Assembly (NCBI GenBank): GCA_963773655.1
Contig: CAVZBX010000005.1
Span: forward strand, 434,001 to 498,000
Origin: DASSQJ01 sp963773655
Lineage (GTDB): Bacteria; Actinomycetota; Actinomycetes; Actinomycetales; Dermatophilaceae
Direction: 5' to 3'
DNA length: 64,000 nucleotides
This document shows, one piece after another, positions 26,289 to 33,714 of the stretch. Position 1 is the stretch's first letter. Every line of letters starts with the position of its first letter. The position numbers and the translations under genes were made by a program. A model generated the notes under the pieces. It was not told where the DNA came from and did not search any database. It worked only from the letters and a program-made list of their open reading frames with translations.

Positions 26289-27617
26289 CTAGCGCGGCGC
26301 GGTGTCCCGTGCGCCGAGGCGGCCGAGGTGGGCGTCGGACGTCACCCGGGCCAGCGCCTCGACGACCTCGGGGTCGTACTCGTACCCGAGGCCGAGGTGC
26401 ATCCGTTCCATCGCCGCCTCGTTGCGGACCGGGTCCAGCGATCCGCCGGTCAGGTCGTCGTAGGCGTTGGCGACCTTGAGGATCCGGCTGGGCAGCGGCA
26501 CGGGCTCCCCCAGCTCGCGGACCAGGCGGTACGGCGTCGTCTGCGCCTCCACGTAGGCGGCGACCGTGTCGAGCCCCTCGGCGTGGCGGATGATCCGCGC
26601 CCCCTCCGCCGCGATGTCCTGCTGGTCCGTGGGGGCCGCGAGCACCGTGGCGCCGTCGGGGATCGGGTCGCGCAACGAGATCTGGCCCAGGTCGTGGAGC
26701 AGGGCCGCGTACTCGAGGTCGCGCAGGTCGCGGTCGGACAGTCCGAGGACGCGTCCGATCCGGACGCTGGTGGCGGCCACCCGCTCCGCGTGGGCGACCG
26801 GTGTGTAGCCGCCCCGCTCGGTGAGGAGCGAGAGGGTCGCGATGGTCTGCCGGTAGGTGGCGCGGTTCCGGGCGAAGCGGAACACGGCGACGTAGGTGAT
26901 GGCCAGCGGGAACAGCGCAGCGGGGATGGACGCCAGCCCGAAGACCCGGGCCATCAGCGCGATCATCGGCCCGGAGGCCACGACGGCGAACGTCAAGGGC
27001 GCCACCTCCCCGATCTCGTCGCGCAGCGCCGCGGACCACGGGCTGCCCTGCTGCTCGGCCCGGGTCCCCGACGCCACGACGACCTCGACGACCATGCCGA
27101 GGGCCGCGACGAGGACCATGACCGCCGCGACGTACCGCTCCGGCGCGGACTCGGCCTGCGCGTCCCAGAGGCTGCGACCGTCCCGGGCGGTCTCGCGCGC
27201 CAGCTGTGCGGCGAGCGCGACGCCGAGGAGGCTGGCGGTCACGAGCGGCACCCCGACCGGCCTCCCCCGCAGCCGGCGGATCACCGCCGCCAGCCCGAGG
27301 CCCACCGCCACGACGAGGACGACCGCGCCGGCCGGCACGTCGAAGGGCGGCTCGCCGTCGACCGGCCCGAGGAAGGCGATCCCGAGCGCTGCGGCCGACG
27401 CCAGCGGGGCGGTCTCCCGCCCGCTGGGCATCCGGATGCGGGCCAGCTCGCCCGCGACGATGGCGACCACGAACACCGCGATGGTCCGTTCGTGCGTCGC
27501 GACGATGGTGCCGAGGTCCGACCAGCTGACGACGAGCGAGTCGACGACGACCACGACACCGACGAGCGAGACGAGCACGCCCCAGCGGACGTCGGCCAGG
27601 GACGGCAGGCCCCTCAC
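26289..27617 (-). CDS. Polytopic membrane protein with degenerate HD domain (second of pair)
   Basis: 442 residues. About eight membrane helices fill residues 12-250, followed by a cytoplasmic HD phosphohydrolase-type domain (His276, HD at 308-309 in LLHDLGQ). In place of the second conserved HH of HD-GYP proteins there is VEAQTTPYR, and the later VADxYDAL is VANAYDDL. The GYP triplet is missing. Cyclic-di-GMP phosphodiesterase activity is thus doubtful and a signalling or binding role is more likely. The GTG start overlaps the stop of the first HD gene (GTGA), so the two are coupled and may form a heterodimer. Confidence 0.85.
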   Translation of the reverse strand: MRGLPSLADVRWGVLVSLVGVVVVVDSLVVSWSDLGTIVATHERTIAVFVVAIVAGELARIRMPSGRETAPLASAAALGIAFLGPVDGEPPFDVPAGAVVLVVAVGLGLAAVIRRLRGRPVGVPLVTASLLGVALAAQLARETARDGRSLWDAQAESAPERYVAAVMVLVAALGMVVEVVVASGTRAEQQGSPWSAALRDEIGEVAPLTFAVVASGPMIALMARVFGLASIPAALFPLAITYVAVFRFARNRATYRQTIATLSLLTERGGYTPVAHAERVAATSVRIGRVLGLSDRDLRDLEYAALLHDLGQISLRDPIPDGATVLAAPTDQQDIAAEGARIIRHAEGLDTVAAYVEAQTTPYRLVRELGEPVPLPSRILKVANAYDDLTGGSLDPVRNEAAMERMHLGLGYEYDPEVVEALARVTSDAHLGRLGARDTAPR

Positions 27618-28894
27618 TGCTCGCTCCCCACCACGGCGCGGCGGGCCAGGGCGCTCTCCAGGGCCGGTACGAGATCGGGCCCGGCCACCCCCGTCCTCCG
27701 CAGCACCCGGATGGCCTCGTCGGTGGTGAGCACCTCCCCGTCGGGGGTGCCCACCTCGGTGAGCAGGTCGTACTCGTCGGCCACGCCGACGATGCGCGCG
27801 GGGAGGGCGTCCGGCCCGTCCTCGGGCGTGAGCGGCCCGGCCGCACGGTGCTGCGCGATGGGGCGCAGCGAGCCGGAGAGGAAGGTCAGCTCGCGGAGCA
27901 GGTCGGCGCCCCGCTCCGGGTAGCCGGCGAGCGCGGCGTCGTGCTCGGGGCCCGACCCGCGGACGACGGCGGTGGGCAGCGTCGTCTGGCCGATGTCGTG
28001 GAGCATGCCCGCGACCCGGGTGTCCGCGACGGTCGTCGGACCGAGGCCGAGGTGTTCGGCCATCCACCCGCTGAGCTCGGCGACGCGGGCGCTGTGGCCG
28101 GCGAGGTGGGGCGCCTTGGCCTCGACCGCGGCGACGAGCACGTGGAGGGCCCGTTCCTGGGCGCCGACCTCCTCGGCGTACTGCCCGTAGGCCCACCGGG
28201 CGACGAGCAGCGGTGCGAGCACGAGCACCGCCGCAGCGGGTCCGAGCCCCGCTGGTTGCCAGAGCACGGCGAGGAGGAAGGCGATGATGCCGTACCCGAT
28301 GTACGCCAGGCCGGCGCTGCGGGCCAGCCGGCCGATCTGCGCCCGCATCGGCACGCCCTGGCTCACCCGGACGATACCGGCGAGGAGGAGCAGGTTCAGG
28401 GCCAGCTGGACGACATCGGCGACGAGGATGGGGATGCCGACCTGGCGGATGATCTCGTCCGCTCCGCGCAGGCCGCTGGCGTCGACGGCTCCCCCCGCGA
28501 GCCGGTACGCCGCCCCGCCGACGACCCCGAGGGTCGCCAGCTGGCCGGTGTTGAAGATGTGGGCCCGCAGACGCACGTTCCCGCGCTGGAGCGGTCCCAT
28601 GACCATGCCGACGATTCCGGCGCCGGCCGGGCCGAGCAGCGCCATCGCCGCCAGCAGGACGATGCTCGAGAAGGTGAGGCGGACGCGTCCGAGGAGGACG
28701 ACCGGGCCGGACCACCTCGTCGAGCCGGCGAGCAGGACGAGGACGAGGAGCGTCGGCCCGGCGACCAGCCCCTCGACACGCAGCGCCACGGCGGTCAGGC
28801 CGAAGCCGACCGCCGCGACGACGGCGACGTACGCGGTGACTGCCAGACCGATGGTCCGCGGCGCCCCCCTGCCGGGTGGACTACCGTGAGTCAT
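27614..28894 (-). CDS. Polytopic membrane protein with HD domain (first of pair)
   Basis: 426 residues. About seven helices (residues 14-236) form a membrane sensor module of no named family, followed by a cytoplasmic HD domain (His267, HD at 299-300 in MLHDIGQ, then AGYPERGADLL and PARIVGVADEYDLL). The HHExxDGxGYP signature is reduced to QHRAAGPLTPEDG, so it is a degenerate HD-GYP relative with most metal ligands kept. It starts 11 bp after a 45-residue secreted-peptide gene. The order peptide, HD protein, HD protein suggests a peptide-sensing circuit. Confidence 0.86.
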   Translation of the reverse strand: MTHGSPPGRGAPRTIGLAVTAYVAVVAAVGFGLTAVALRVEGLVAGPTLLVLVLLAGSTRWSGPVVLLGRVRLTFSSIVLLAAMALLGPAGAGIVGMVMGPLQRGNVRLRAHIFNTGQLATLGVVGGAAYRLAGGAVDASGLRGADEIIRQVGIPILVADVVQLALNLLLLAGIVRVSQGVPMRAQIGRLARSAGLAYIGYGIIAFLLAVLWQPAGLGPAAAVLVLAPLLVARWAYGQYAEEVGAQERALHVLVAAVEAKAPHLAGHSARVAELSGWMAEHLGLGPTTVADTRVAGMLHDIGQTTLPTAVVRGSGPEHDAALAGYPERGADLLRELTFLSGSLRPIAQHRAAGPLTPEDGPDALPARIVGVADEYDLLTEVGTPDGEVLTTDEAIRVLRRTGVAGPDLVPALESALARRAVVGSEQ

Positions 28895-28905
28895 CGGTCA
28901 GCAGG

Positions 28906-29043
28906 TCACCCCTCCCACATGAAGTGCGCGAGGTGGGCCTTGGAGCCGGACGACTTCGCGCCGCCCGCGTGCGAGGCGGCGGGGACCGCGGCGGCCAGGG
29001 CTGCGAGGAGGAGGGCCGCAACGACGGTACGGAACTTGCTCAT
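28906..29043 (-). CDS. Small predicted secreted peptide (45 aa precursor) upstream of membrane HD proteins
   Basis: 45 residues. A textbook signal peptide (MSKFRTVVAALLLAALAAAV then PAASHA, predicted cleavage after Ala26) leaves a 19-residue mature peptide rich in Gly, Ser, Lys and His and ending AHFMWEG. AAAGGA lies seven bases before the ATG, and codon use is like the neighbours. It is the first gene of a three-gene unit with two polytopic HD-domain proteins. I know no family for it. By analogy with pheromone genes that precede their receptors, a signalling peptide is a reasonable inference, but this is not shown. Confidence 0.7.
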   Translation of the reverse strand: MSKFRTVVAALLLAALAAAVPAASHAGGAKSSGSKAHLAHFMWEG

Positions 29044-29060
29044 GGTGAGGTCCTTTCGGA

Positions 29061-29084
29061 GGCGGTACCCCGGCCGGTATCGCC
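29061..29084. promoter_or_regulatory. Dyad in the leader of the peptide/HD operon
   Basis: Nearly perfect 9-bp inverted repeat (29061-29069 with 29076-29084, one G-T) around six bases, ending just upstream of the peptide gene's ribosome-binding site. It could be an operator or an mRNA hairpin controlling translation. Confidence 0.4.
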
Positions 29085-29198
29085 CGGTGCCAGACGTGCC
29101 GGGATGGTCAGAGTGTCCCATGGGACCGGATGTGCGACAATGACTGCAACACGTTGTGATCATGTGGTACACGACGCACCCTGACGAGAGGTCCCCCG

Positions 29199-29273
29199 AT
29201 GAGCAAGCGTGCCCGCAAGCGCCGCTCGCGCAAGGGCAGCAAGGCCAACCACGGCCGTCGCCCCAACGCCTGA
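29199..29273 (+). CDS. Ribosomal protein bL37-like (24 aa)
   Basis: 24 residues, nearly half of them Arg or Lys (starts MSKRARKRRSRKGSK, ends NHGRRPNA). It matches my recollection of bL37, the tiny actinobacterial large-subunit protein seen in mycobacterial ribosome structures. GAGAGG lies seven bases before the ATG and a strong terminator follows the stop, so it is a complete monocistronic unit. It sits between the peptide/HD operon and rsrA. Confidence 0.82.
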   Translation: MSKRARKRRSRKGSKANHGRRPNA

Positions 29274-29281
29274 GCGCTGAC

Positions 29282-29325
29282 ACGCGAGAGCGCCCGGCCC
29301 CCGCGGGGGTCGGGCGCTCTCGCGT
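29282..29325. terminator. Bidirectional terminator between bL37 and rsrA
   Basis: A 21-bp stem with one G-T pair (29282-29302 with 29305-29325) and a 2-nt loop. It starts nine bases after the bL37 stop and ends six bases from the rsrA stop. Confidence 0.8.
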
Positions 29326-29330
29326 ACCGG

Positions 29331-29600
29331 TCAGCGGTCGGCGTCGCCGCGGACCACGGTGATGCTCCGGGTGATGCGCAGCCGGAGGTAGTCGGGAGCC
29401 GGGTCCTCGGTGCAGGCGCGCTGCACGACCTCCTTGACCGCCTTGTCCAGGTCGTGCTCGGCCAGGCAGGGGCGGCACTCCTCGAGGTGGCGGGCCACCT
29501 TGGTGACGTCCTCGGGGCTCATCTCGCCGTCGAGGAACTCGTAGATGCGGTGCAGCACCTCGGAACAGTCGCCGTGGCCCGCGTGCTCGTGGCCGGTCAT
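29331..29600 (-). CDS. rsrA: Zinc-binding anti-sigma factor of the mycothiol system
   Basis: 89 residues. The ZAS motif His38-x3-Cys42-x2-Cys45 (HLEECRPC) with upstream Cys12 binds zinc. On disulfide stress the Cys form a disulfide, zinc is lost and SigR is released. This is the RsrA/RshA family. The ATG overlaps the sigR stop by one base, giving the equal synthesis expected of a sigma/anti-sigma pair. The terminator beyond its stop closes the operon. Confidence 0.93.
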   Translation of the reverse strand: MTGHEHAGHGDCSEVLHRIYEFLDGEMSPEDVTKVARHLEECRPCLAEHDLDKAVKEVVQRACTEDPAPDYLRLRITRSITVVRGDADR

Positions 29601-30232
29601 CAGGCGTCCTCCTCCGTGGCGATCCCCCGGGTGCGGGCGTAGTCGGTGAGCAGCGCGCGCAGCTGGCGGCGGCCGCGGTGCAGACGTGACATCACCGTGC
29701 CGATGGGCGTGCCCATGATCTCGGCGATCTCCTTGTAGGCGAAGCCCTCGACGTCGGCGAGGTAGACCGCCATCCGGAAGTCCTCGGGCAGCTCCTGGAG
29801 GGCGCGCTTGACCTCGGTGTCGGGCAGCCGGTCCATCGCCTGGGCCTCGGCCGACTTCAGCCCGGCCGACGTGTGGGACTCCGCCCGCGCGAGCTGGTAG
29901 TCCTCGACGTCGGAGGCGTCCGACTGCTGCGGCTCACGCTGCTTCTTGCGGTAGCTGTTGATGTAGGTGTTGGTGAGGATGCGGTACATCCACGCCTTGA
30001 GGTTGGTGCCGGGCCGGTACTGGTGGAAGGCGGCGAACGCCTTGGTGTAGGTCTCCTGGAGCAGGTCCTCGGCGTCGGCCGGGTTGCGCGTCGTGCGCAT
30101 GGCGGCGGCGTAGAGCTGGTCCAGCAGGGGCAGGGCCTCGCGCTCGAACCGGGCCTGCCGCTCGGCGGCGGTCTCGGTGGCGACGTCGACCGGAGGGGCC
30201 TGCTCGTCGACGGGGGTCTGGGGAGTGCTCAT
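29600..30232 (-). CDS. sigR: RNA polymerase sigma factor SigR/SigH (ECF)
   Basis: 210 residues. Region 2 (DAEDLLQETYTKAFAAFHQY and LKAWMYRILTNTYINSYRKK) and region 4 (LPEDFRMAVYLADVEGFAYKEIAEIMG, then GTVMSRLHRGRRQLR) are complete. It controls thioredoxin, mycothiol and protease genes under thiol stress, held by RsrA. The ATG at 30232 has a TAGGCT box eight bases upstream and GGGAG just before it. The frame stays open for 20 more residues to 30292, which recalls the longer SigR isoform of Streptomyces. I see no GGAAT-N18-GTT autoregulatory promoter directly upstream. Confidence 0.92.
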   Translation of the reverse strand: MSTPQTPVDEQAPPVDVATETAAERQARFEREALPLLDQLYAAAMRTTRNPADAEDLLQETYTKAFAAFHQYRPGTNLKAWMYRILTNTYINSYRKKQREPQQSDASDVEDYQLARAESHTSAGLKSAEAQAMDRLPDTEVKRALQELPEDFRMAVYLADVEGFAYKEIAEIMGTPIGTVMSRLHRGRRQLRALLTDYARTRGIATEEDA

Positions 30233-30240
30233 CGTCTCCC

Positions 30241-30246
30241 AGCCTA
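30241..30246 (-). promoter_or_regulatory. Possible -10 box of sigR
   Basis: TAGGCT on the minus strand ends eight bases before the sigR ATG at 30232, leaving at most a one- or two-base leader. It would be the constitutive promoter; the self-activated one is not visible. Confidence 0.45.
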
Positions 30247-30346
30247 TCCGGGCCCCGGTGCGGGTCGCGGTGTCGAGCACGAGCACGGTCACGTCCTCAC
30301 GGTCGGGGTCGTCGCGGTCAGGGAGGGAACACCCGGCCGGGCACGG

Positions 30347-30982
30347 TCATTCCTCGGCGAGCACCCCCAGCACCGAGGCCACGATGCCGGCGACGGCCGT
30401 GGCCGCCCGCTCCAGGGAGTGCGGGCCCGTGACCGCGGTGAGGGTCGCGAGCGGCGGCAGCACCGCCTGCACCTCCTCCGGCGTGCCGAAGGGGTCGGTG
30501 CGGCCCTGGACGACGTGCACGGGGATGCCGGAGCCGGCGGGCACCGCGAGCTCCTCGGCCCGCGAACGCTCCGGACGGCCGGGTGGGTGCAACGGGAACG
30601 ACAGGGCGAGCACGGCCGCGGCACCCACCCGGACGGCGGTGCGGCACGCCACCCGGGCACCGGCGCTGCGTCCGCCGACGACGAGCGGCCCGTCGACGCG
30701 GGGCAGCGCCTCGAGCACCTCGAGCCACGCCGCGTCGAGCGCCGCGGGCCCGGGCCCGACCTTCCGGCCGGCCACCCGCCACGGCTGGTCGACGAGCTCG
30801 ACGAGCCATCCGCAGCCGACGGCGGCGTCGCGGACGGCCGTGACGTCGTCGGTCCACCGGAGGCCACCGGCACCGTGCCCGAGCACGAGGCGGCCGCGGG
30901 GCCGGCCGTCGGGCAGCGTCCGGGTGGCGCGTGCCGGCCCGGAGCGGGTCGGCACGTCCAGCTGCTGCTCGGCCTCAGCCAC
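30347..30982 (-). CDS. Alpha/beta hydrolase of the KANL3/Tex30-like family
   Basis: 211 residues. It has the N-terminal GHGAGG oxyanion loop, nucleophile elbow GGRSAGAR with Ser106, acid Asp in QGRTDPFGTP and C-terminal His in VTGPHSLE. This is the dienelactone-hydrolase-like family represented by KANL3/Tex30 in eukaryotes. The natural substrate is unknown. The GTG start overlaps the SRAP gene stop by eight bases, so it is the second gene of a two-gene operon. Confidence 0.82.
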   Translation of the reverse strand: MAEAEQQLDVPTRSGPARATRTLPDGRPRGRLVLGHGAGGLRWTDDVTAVRDAAVGCGWLVELVDQPWRVAGRKVGPGPAALDAAWLEVLEALPRVDGPLVVGGRSAGARVACRTAVRVGAAAVLALSFPLHPPGRPERSRAEELAVPAGSGIPVHVVQGRTDPFGTPEEVQAVLPPLATLTAVTGPHSLERAATAVAGIVASVLGVLAEE

Positions 30983-31817
30983 CGGGGGGTCCGAGGACCT
31001 CGCCGGTCGCCGGGTCCACGACGCCGACGAGCTCCTCCAGAGGGCACGGCTCGAGCAGCTGGGGTCCGTTGCTCCGGTTGCTGCTCACGGCGCGGGACAC
31101 CGGGTACGCCGCGAACCGCCCGGGCGGGTGCGGCGCGAGCAGGCCGAGCGCGTCCGCAGCGCCGGTGGCCGGGTCGAGCCAGCGCGCCCAGTCCTCCCGC
31201 TCGATGACCACCGGCTGGCGGTCGTGGATGCGGTCCAGGCCCGGCTCGGCCGGCCCGGTGACCACGGTGAACGTCGTCAGCCACGCCATCGGGTCCTCCG
31301 GGTCGGTGACCGCCGGGTCGCGCCAGAACTCGTAGAGGCCCGCCATCGCGACCGGTTCACCGTCGGCGCGGTGGGTGAAGAAGGGCTGCTTGCGCGGCGT
31401 GCCCCGCGCGTCGACGGCGGTCGGGGACGCCTGCCACTCGTACCAGCCGCGCGCAGGCACCAGGCAGCGCCGGGCCGCGAGCGCTCGGGCGAACGCCGGC
31501 TTGTCGGCCACGGTCTCGACCCGGGCGTTGATCATCCGGGCCGCTCCCCCGGGGTCCTTGGACCAGGAGGGCACCAGGCCCCAGGTGAGCAGCCGCAGCT
31601 GGCGGCGCGCGTCGGCGGACCGGTCCTCCCGTGGTGGTCGGGCCAGGACCACCGGCGCCTGCTTGGTGGGCGCCATGTTGTGGTCGGGCCGGCCCGGCGG
31701 GGGCTCCTGGGGCCGGGCCAGCAGGCTGCGCCCCGGCCGGTCGGTGCGGTCCTCGTCGACCTCGAACTCGACCACCAGCTCGTCGGGGTTCGCCGTGGCG
31801 GCGTAGCGACCACACAT
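30975..31817 (-). CDS. SRAP (HMCES/YedK) abasic-site crosslinking protein
   Basis: 280 residues beginning MCGRYA. The invariant Cys2 becomes the N-terminal residue after Met removal and forms a thiazolidine with abasic sites in single-stranded DNA. The supporting residues are present: Asn in MINARVET, Glu in GWYEW and His in IHDRQPVVI. There is a short N-proximal insert (LARPQEPPPG) compared with E. coli YedK. The ATG at 31817 is dictated by the Cys2 rule and by the TANNNT box six bases upstream. The hydrolase behind it overlaps by eight bases. Confidence 0.93.
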   Translation of the reverse strand: MCGRYAATANPDELVVEFEVDEDRTDRPGRSLLARPQEPPPGRPDHNMAPTKQAPVVLARPPREDRSADARRQLRLLTWGLVPSWSKDPGGAARMINARVETVADKPAFARALAARRCLVPARGWYEWQASPTAVDARGTPRKQPFFTHRADGEPVAMAGLYEFWRDPAVTDPEDPMAWLTTFTVVTGPAEPGLDRIHDRQPVVIEREDWARWLDPATGAADALGLLAPHPPGRFAAYPVSRAVSSNRSNGPQLLEPCPLEELVGVVDPATGEVLGPPGG

Positions 31818-31823
31818 GCGCAC

Positions 31824-31829
31824 AGGCTA
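31824..31829 (-). promoter_or_regulatory. Leaderless -10 box of the SRAP gene
   Basis: TAGCCT on the minus strand ends six bases before the ATG at 31817, agreeing with the start needed to expose Cys2. Confidence 0.65.
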
Positions 31830-31850
31830 CGCAGGCCCGCGTCGAGCAAC

Positions 31851-31856
31851 TACGGT
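31851..31856 (+). promoter_or_regulatory. -10 box of the second DoxX gene
   Basis: TACGGT on the plus strand. Transcription would start near 31863, giving a leader of about 30 nt that contains the GGAGG site at 31882-31886. Confidence 0.45.
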
Positions 31857-31892
31857 GGGAGAACCACCCCCGAGGACTCCTGGAGGATGCCG

Positions 31893-32435
31893 ATGACCGT
31901 CGTGCGCCGTCTCGCCCGCCCGCTGCTCGCCTCGATGTTCGTCGTCGGCGGGGTCGACCAGGTCAAGCACCCCAGCGGCAAGGCGGAGACGGCCCGGCCG
32001 CTCGTGGAGCGGCTGGCGCCGAGGCTCGGCCTGCCCGACGACACCGAGCTGCTCGTGCGGGCCAACGGGGTCGCCATGGTCGCCGCGGGCACGATGCTCG
32101 CCCTCGGCCGGTTCCCGCGCACGAGCGCCGTCGTCCTCGCCGGCACGCTGGTGCCCACCACGCTCGCCGCCCACCAGTACTGGCGCGAGGACGACCCGCA
32201 GGTGCGGGCCGCGCAGCGGACGAGCTTCTACAAGAACCTCTCCCTCCTCGGTGGCGTCCTCCTGGCAGCGGTCGACACCGAGGGCAGGCCGGGGCTGGCG
32301 TACCGCGCGCACCTGGCCGGGGAGAGCGTCCAGCGCTCCGCCCGCACGGCCCGCCGCGAGGCGCGCCACGCGGCGCACTCGGCCGCCCGCGAGGCCAGGC
32401 TCAAGGCGGCCCAGGCCCAGCATGCCCTCGGCTGA
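31893..32435 (+). CDS. DoxX family protein with basic C-terminal tail
   Basis: 180 residues. Helices near 8-24, 55-75 and 80-98, plus a short one near 118-132, fit the DoxX fold. After residue 145 comes a charged Ala/Arg helix (SVQRSARTARREARHAAHSA) not found in the first DoxX protein. GGAGG lies six bases before the ATG at 31893; the in-frame ATG at 31887 is directly against GGAGG and unlikely. It overlaps aroA by 14 bases. Function is unknown. Confidence 0.82.
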   Translation: MTVVRRLARPLLASMFVVGGVDQVKHPSGKAETARPLVERLAPRLGLPDDTELLVRANGVAMVAAGTMLALGRFPRTSAVVLAGTLVPTTLAAHQYWREDDPQVRAAQRTSFYKNLSLLGGVLLAAVDTEGRPGLAYRAHLAGESVQRSARTARREARHAAHSAAREARLKAAQAQHALG

Positions 32436-33714
32436 CTGGTCCGCCCCGGCCGCCACCGGCCCGCTCGACGCCCGCGTCGTGCTCCCGGGCAGCAAGTCCC
32501 TCACCAACCGCTACCTCGTGCTGTCCGCCCTCGCGGGCGACGCCTCGCGGTTGCGTGCACCGCTGCGGTCGCGCGACACCCTCCTCATGGCCGCGGCCCT
32601 GCGGTCGCTCGGCACCCACGTCGAGGACGTCGGCGACGGCGACTGGCTCATCACGCCCGGCCGCCTGGTCGGCGGCGGCTCCGTCGACTGCGGCCTCGCC
32701 GGCAACGTCATGCGCTTCGTCCCGCCCCTCGCCGGGCTGGCCGACGGGCCGGTGCACTTCGACGGCGACCCGGAGGCGCGCCGGCGTCCGATGGCCCCGG
32801 TCCTCGGCGCGCTGCGCGACCTCGGCGTCCGCGTGGACGACGAGGGGCACGGGGGGCTGCCGTTCACCGTGCACGGCAACCGGGGGGTGCGCGGCGGTGA
32901 GGTGACGATCGACGCCTCCGCCTCCTCGCAGTTCGTGTCCGGCCTGCTGCTCTCCGGCGCCCGCTACGACGAGGGGGTCACCGTGCGCCATGACGGCGCG
33001 GCGCTGCCGAGCCTGCCGCACATCGAGATGACGGTCGAGACCCTCCGCGACGCCGGCGTCGTCGTCGACGACGCCGAGCCGCACACGTGGCGGGTCGAGC
33101 CCGGTGAGGTCGGCGCCCTCGACGTCCAGGTCGAGCCGGACCTGTCCAACGCGGCGCAGTTCCTCGCGGCGGCCCTCGTCGCGGGCGGGCGGGTGCACGT
33201 ACCGGGGTGGCCGCAGTACACCACCCAGGGCGGCGACCACGTCCGTGACGTCCTCGACATGATGGGGGCCGACGTCACCCTCGACCGGCACGGGCTCACC
33301 GTCACCGGCACCGGCGGCATCTCCCCCGTCGACGTCGACCTCCACGACTCCAGCGAGCTCACCCCCGTGGTCGCCGCGCTGTGCGCCCTGGCCGACGGCC
33401 CGAGCGTCATCCGGGGCGTCGCGCACGTCCGGGGCCACGAGACCGACCGGCTCGCGGCCCTGCACGACGAGCTCACCGCGCTGGGCGCCGAGGTCACCGA
33501 GACCGAGGACGGCCTGCGGATCGTGCCCCGGCCGCTACGCCCCGGCCGCGTCCGCACCTACGCCGACCACCGGATGGTGATGGCGGCGGCGGTCCTCGGC
33601 CTCGCCGTGCCCGGGATCGTCGTCGAGGACCCCGGCACGGTCGCGAAGACGATGCCGGAGTTCACCACGCTGTGGGCCCGGATGCTCGACCAGCGGGTCC
33701 CCGCGGGGGCCTGA
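32422..33714 (+). CDS. aroA: 3-phosphoshikimate 1-carboxyvinyltransferase (EPSP synthase)
   Basis: 430 residues. It joins phosphoenolpyruvate and shikimate-3-phosphate in aromatic amino-acid synthesis and is the glyphosate target. PGSKSLTNR (22-30, Lys25) and the catalytic Asp in HDSSELTP are present. The PEP/glyphosate loop reads GLAGNVMRFVPP (91-102), with Asn95 where E. coli has Thr97 and Phe where it has Pro101. The catalytic Arg98 is kept. It overlaps the DoxX gene by 14 bases and rsgA by one. Length is normal. Confidence 0.94.
   Translation: MPSADWSAPAATGPLDARVVLPGSKSLTNRYLVLSALAGDASRLRAPLRSRDTLLMAAALRSLGTHVEDVGDGDWLITPGRLVGGGSVDCGLAGNVMRFVPPLAGLADGPVHFDGDPEARRRPMAPVLGALRDLGVRVDDEGHGGLPFTVHGNRGVRGGEVTIDASASSQFVSGLLLSGARYDEGVTVRHDGAALPSLPHIEMTVETLRDAGVVVDDAEPHTWRVEPGEVGALDVQVEPDLSNAAQFLAAALVAGGRVHVPGWPQYTTQGGDHVRDVLDMMGADVTLDRHGLTVTGTGGISPVDVDLHDSSELTPVVAALCALADGPSVIRGVAHVRGHETDRLAALHDELTALGAEVTETEDGLRIVPRPLRPGRVRTYADHRMVMAAAVLGLAVPGIVVEDPGTVAKTMPEFTTLWARMLDQRVPAGA

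Noticed and set aside
30320..30350. GGAAC sequence that might be a SigR-type -35 element near sigR
   Set aside because: It is on the plus strand, faces away from sigR, lacks a spaced GTT and has no plus-strand gene downstream.
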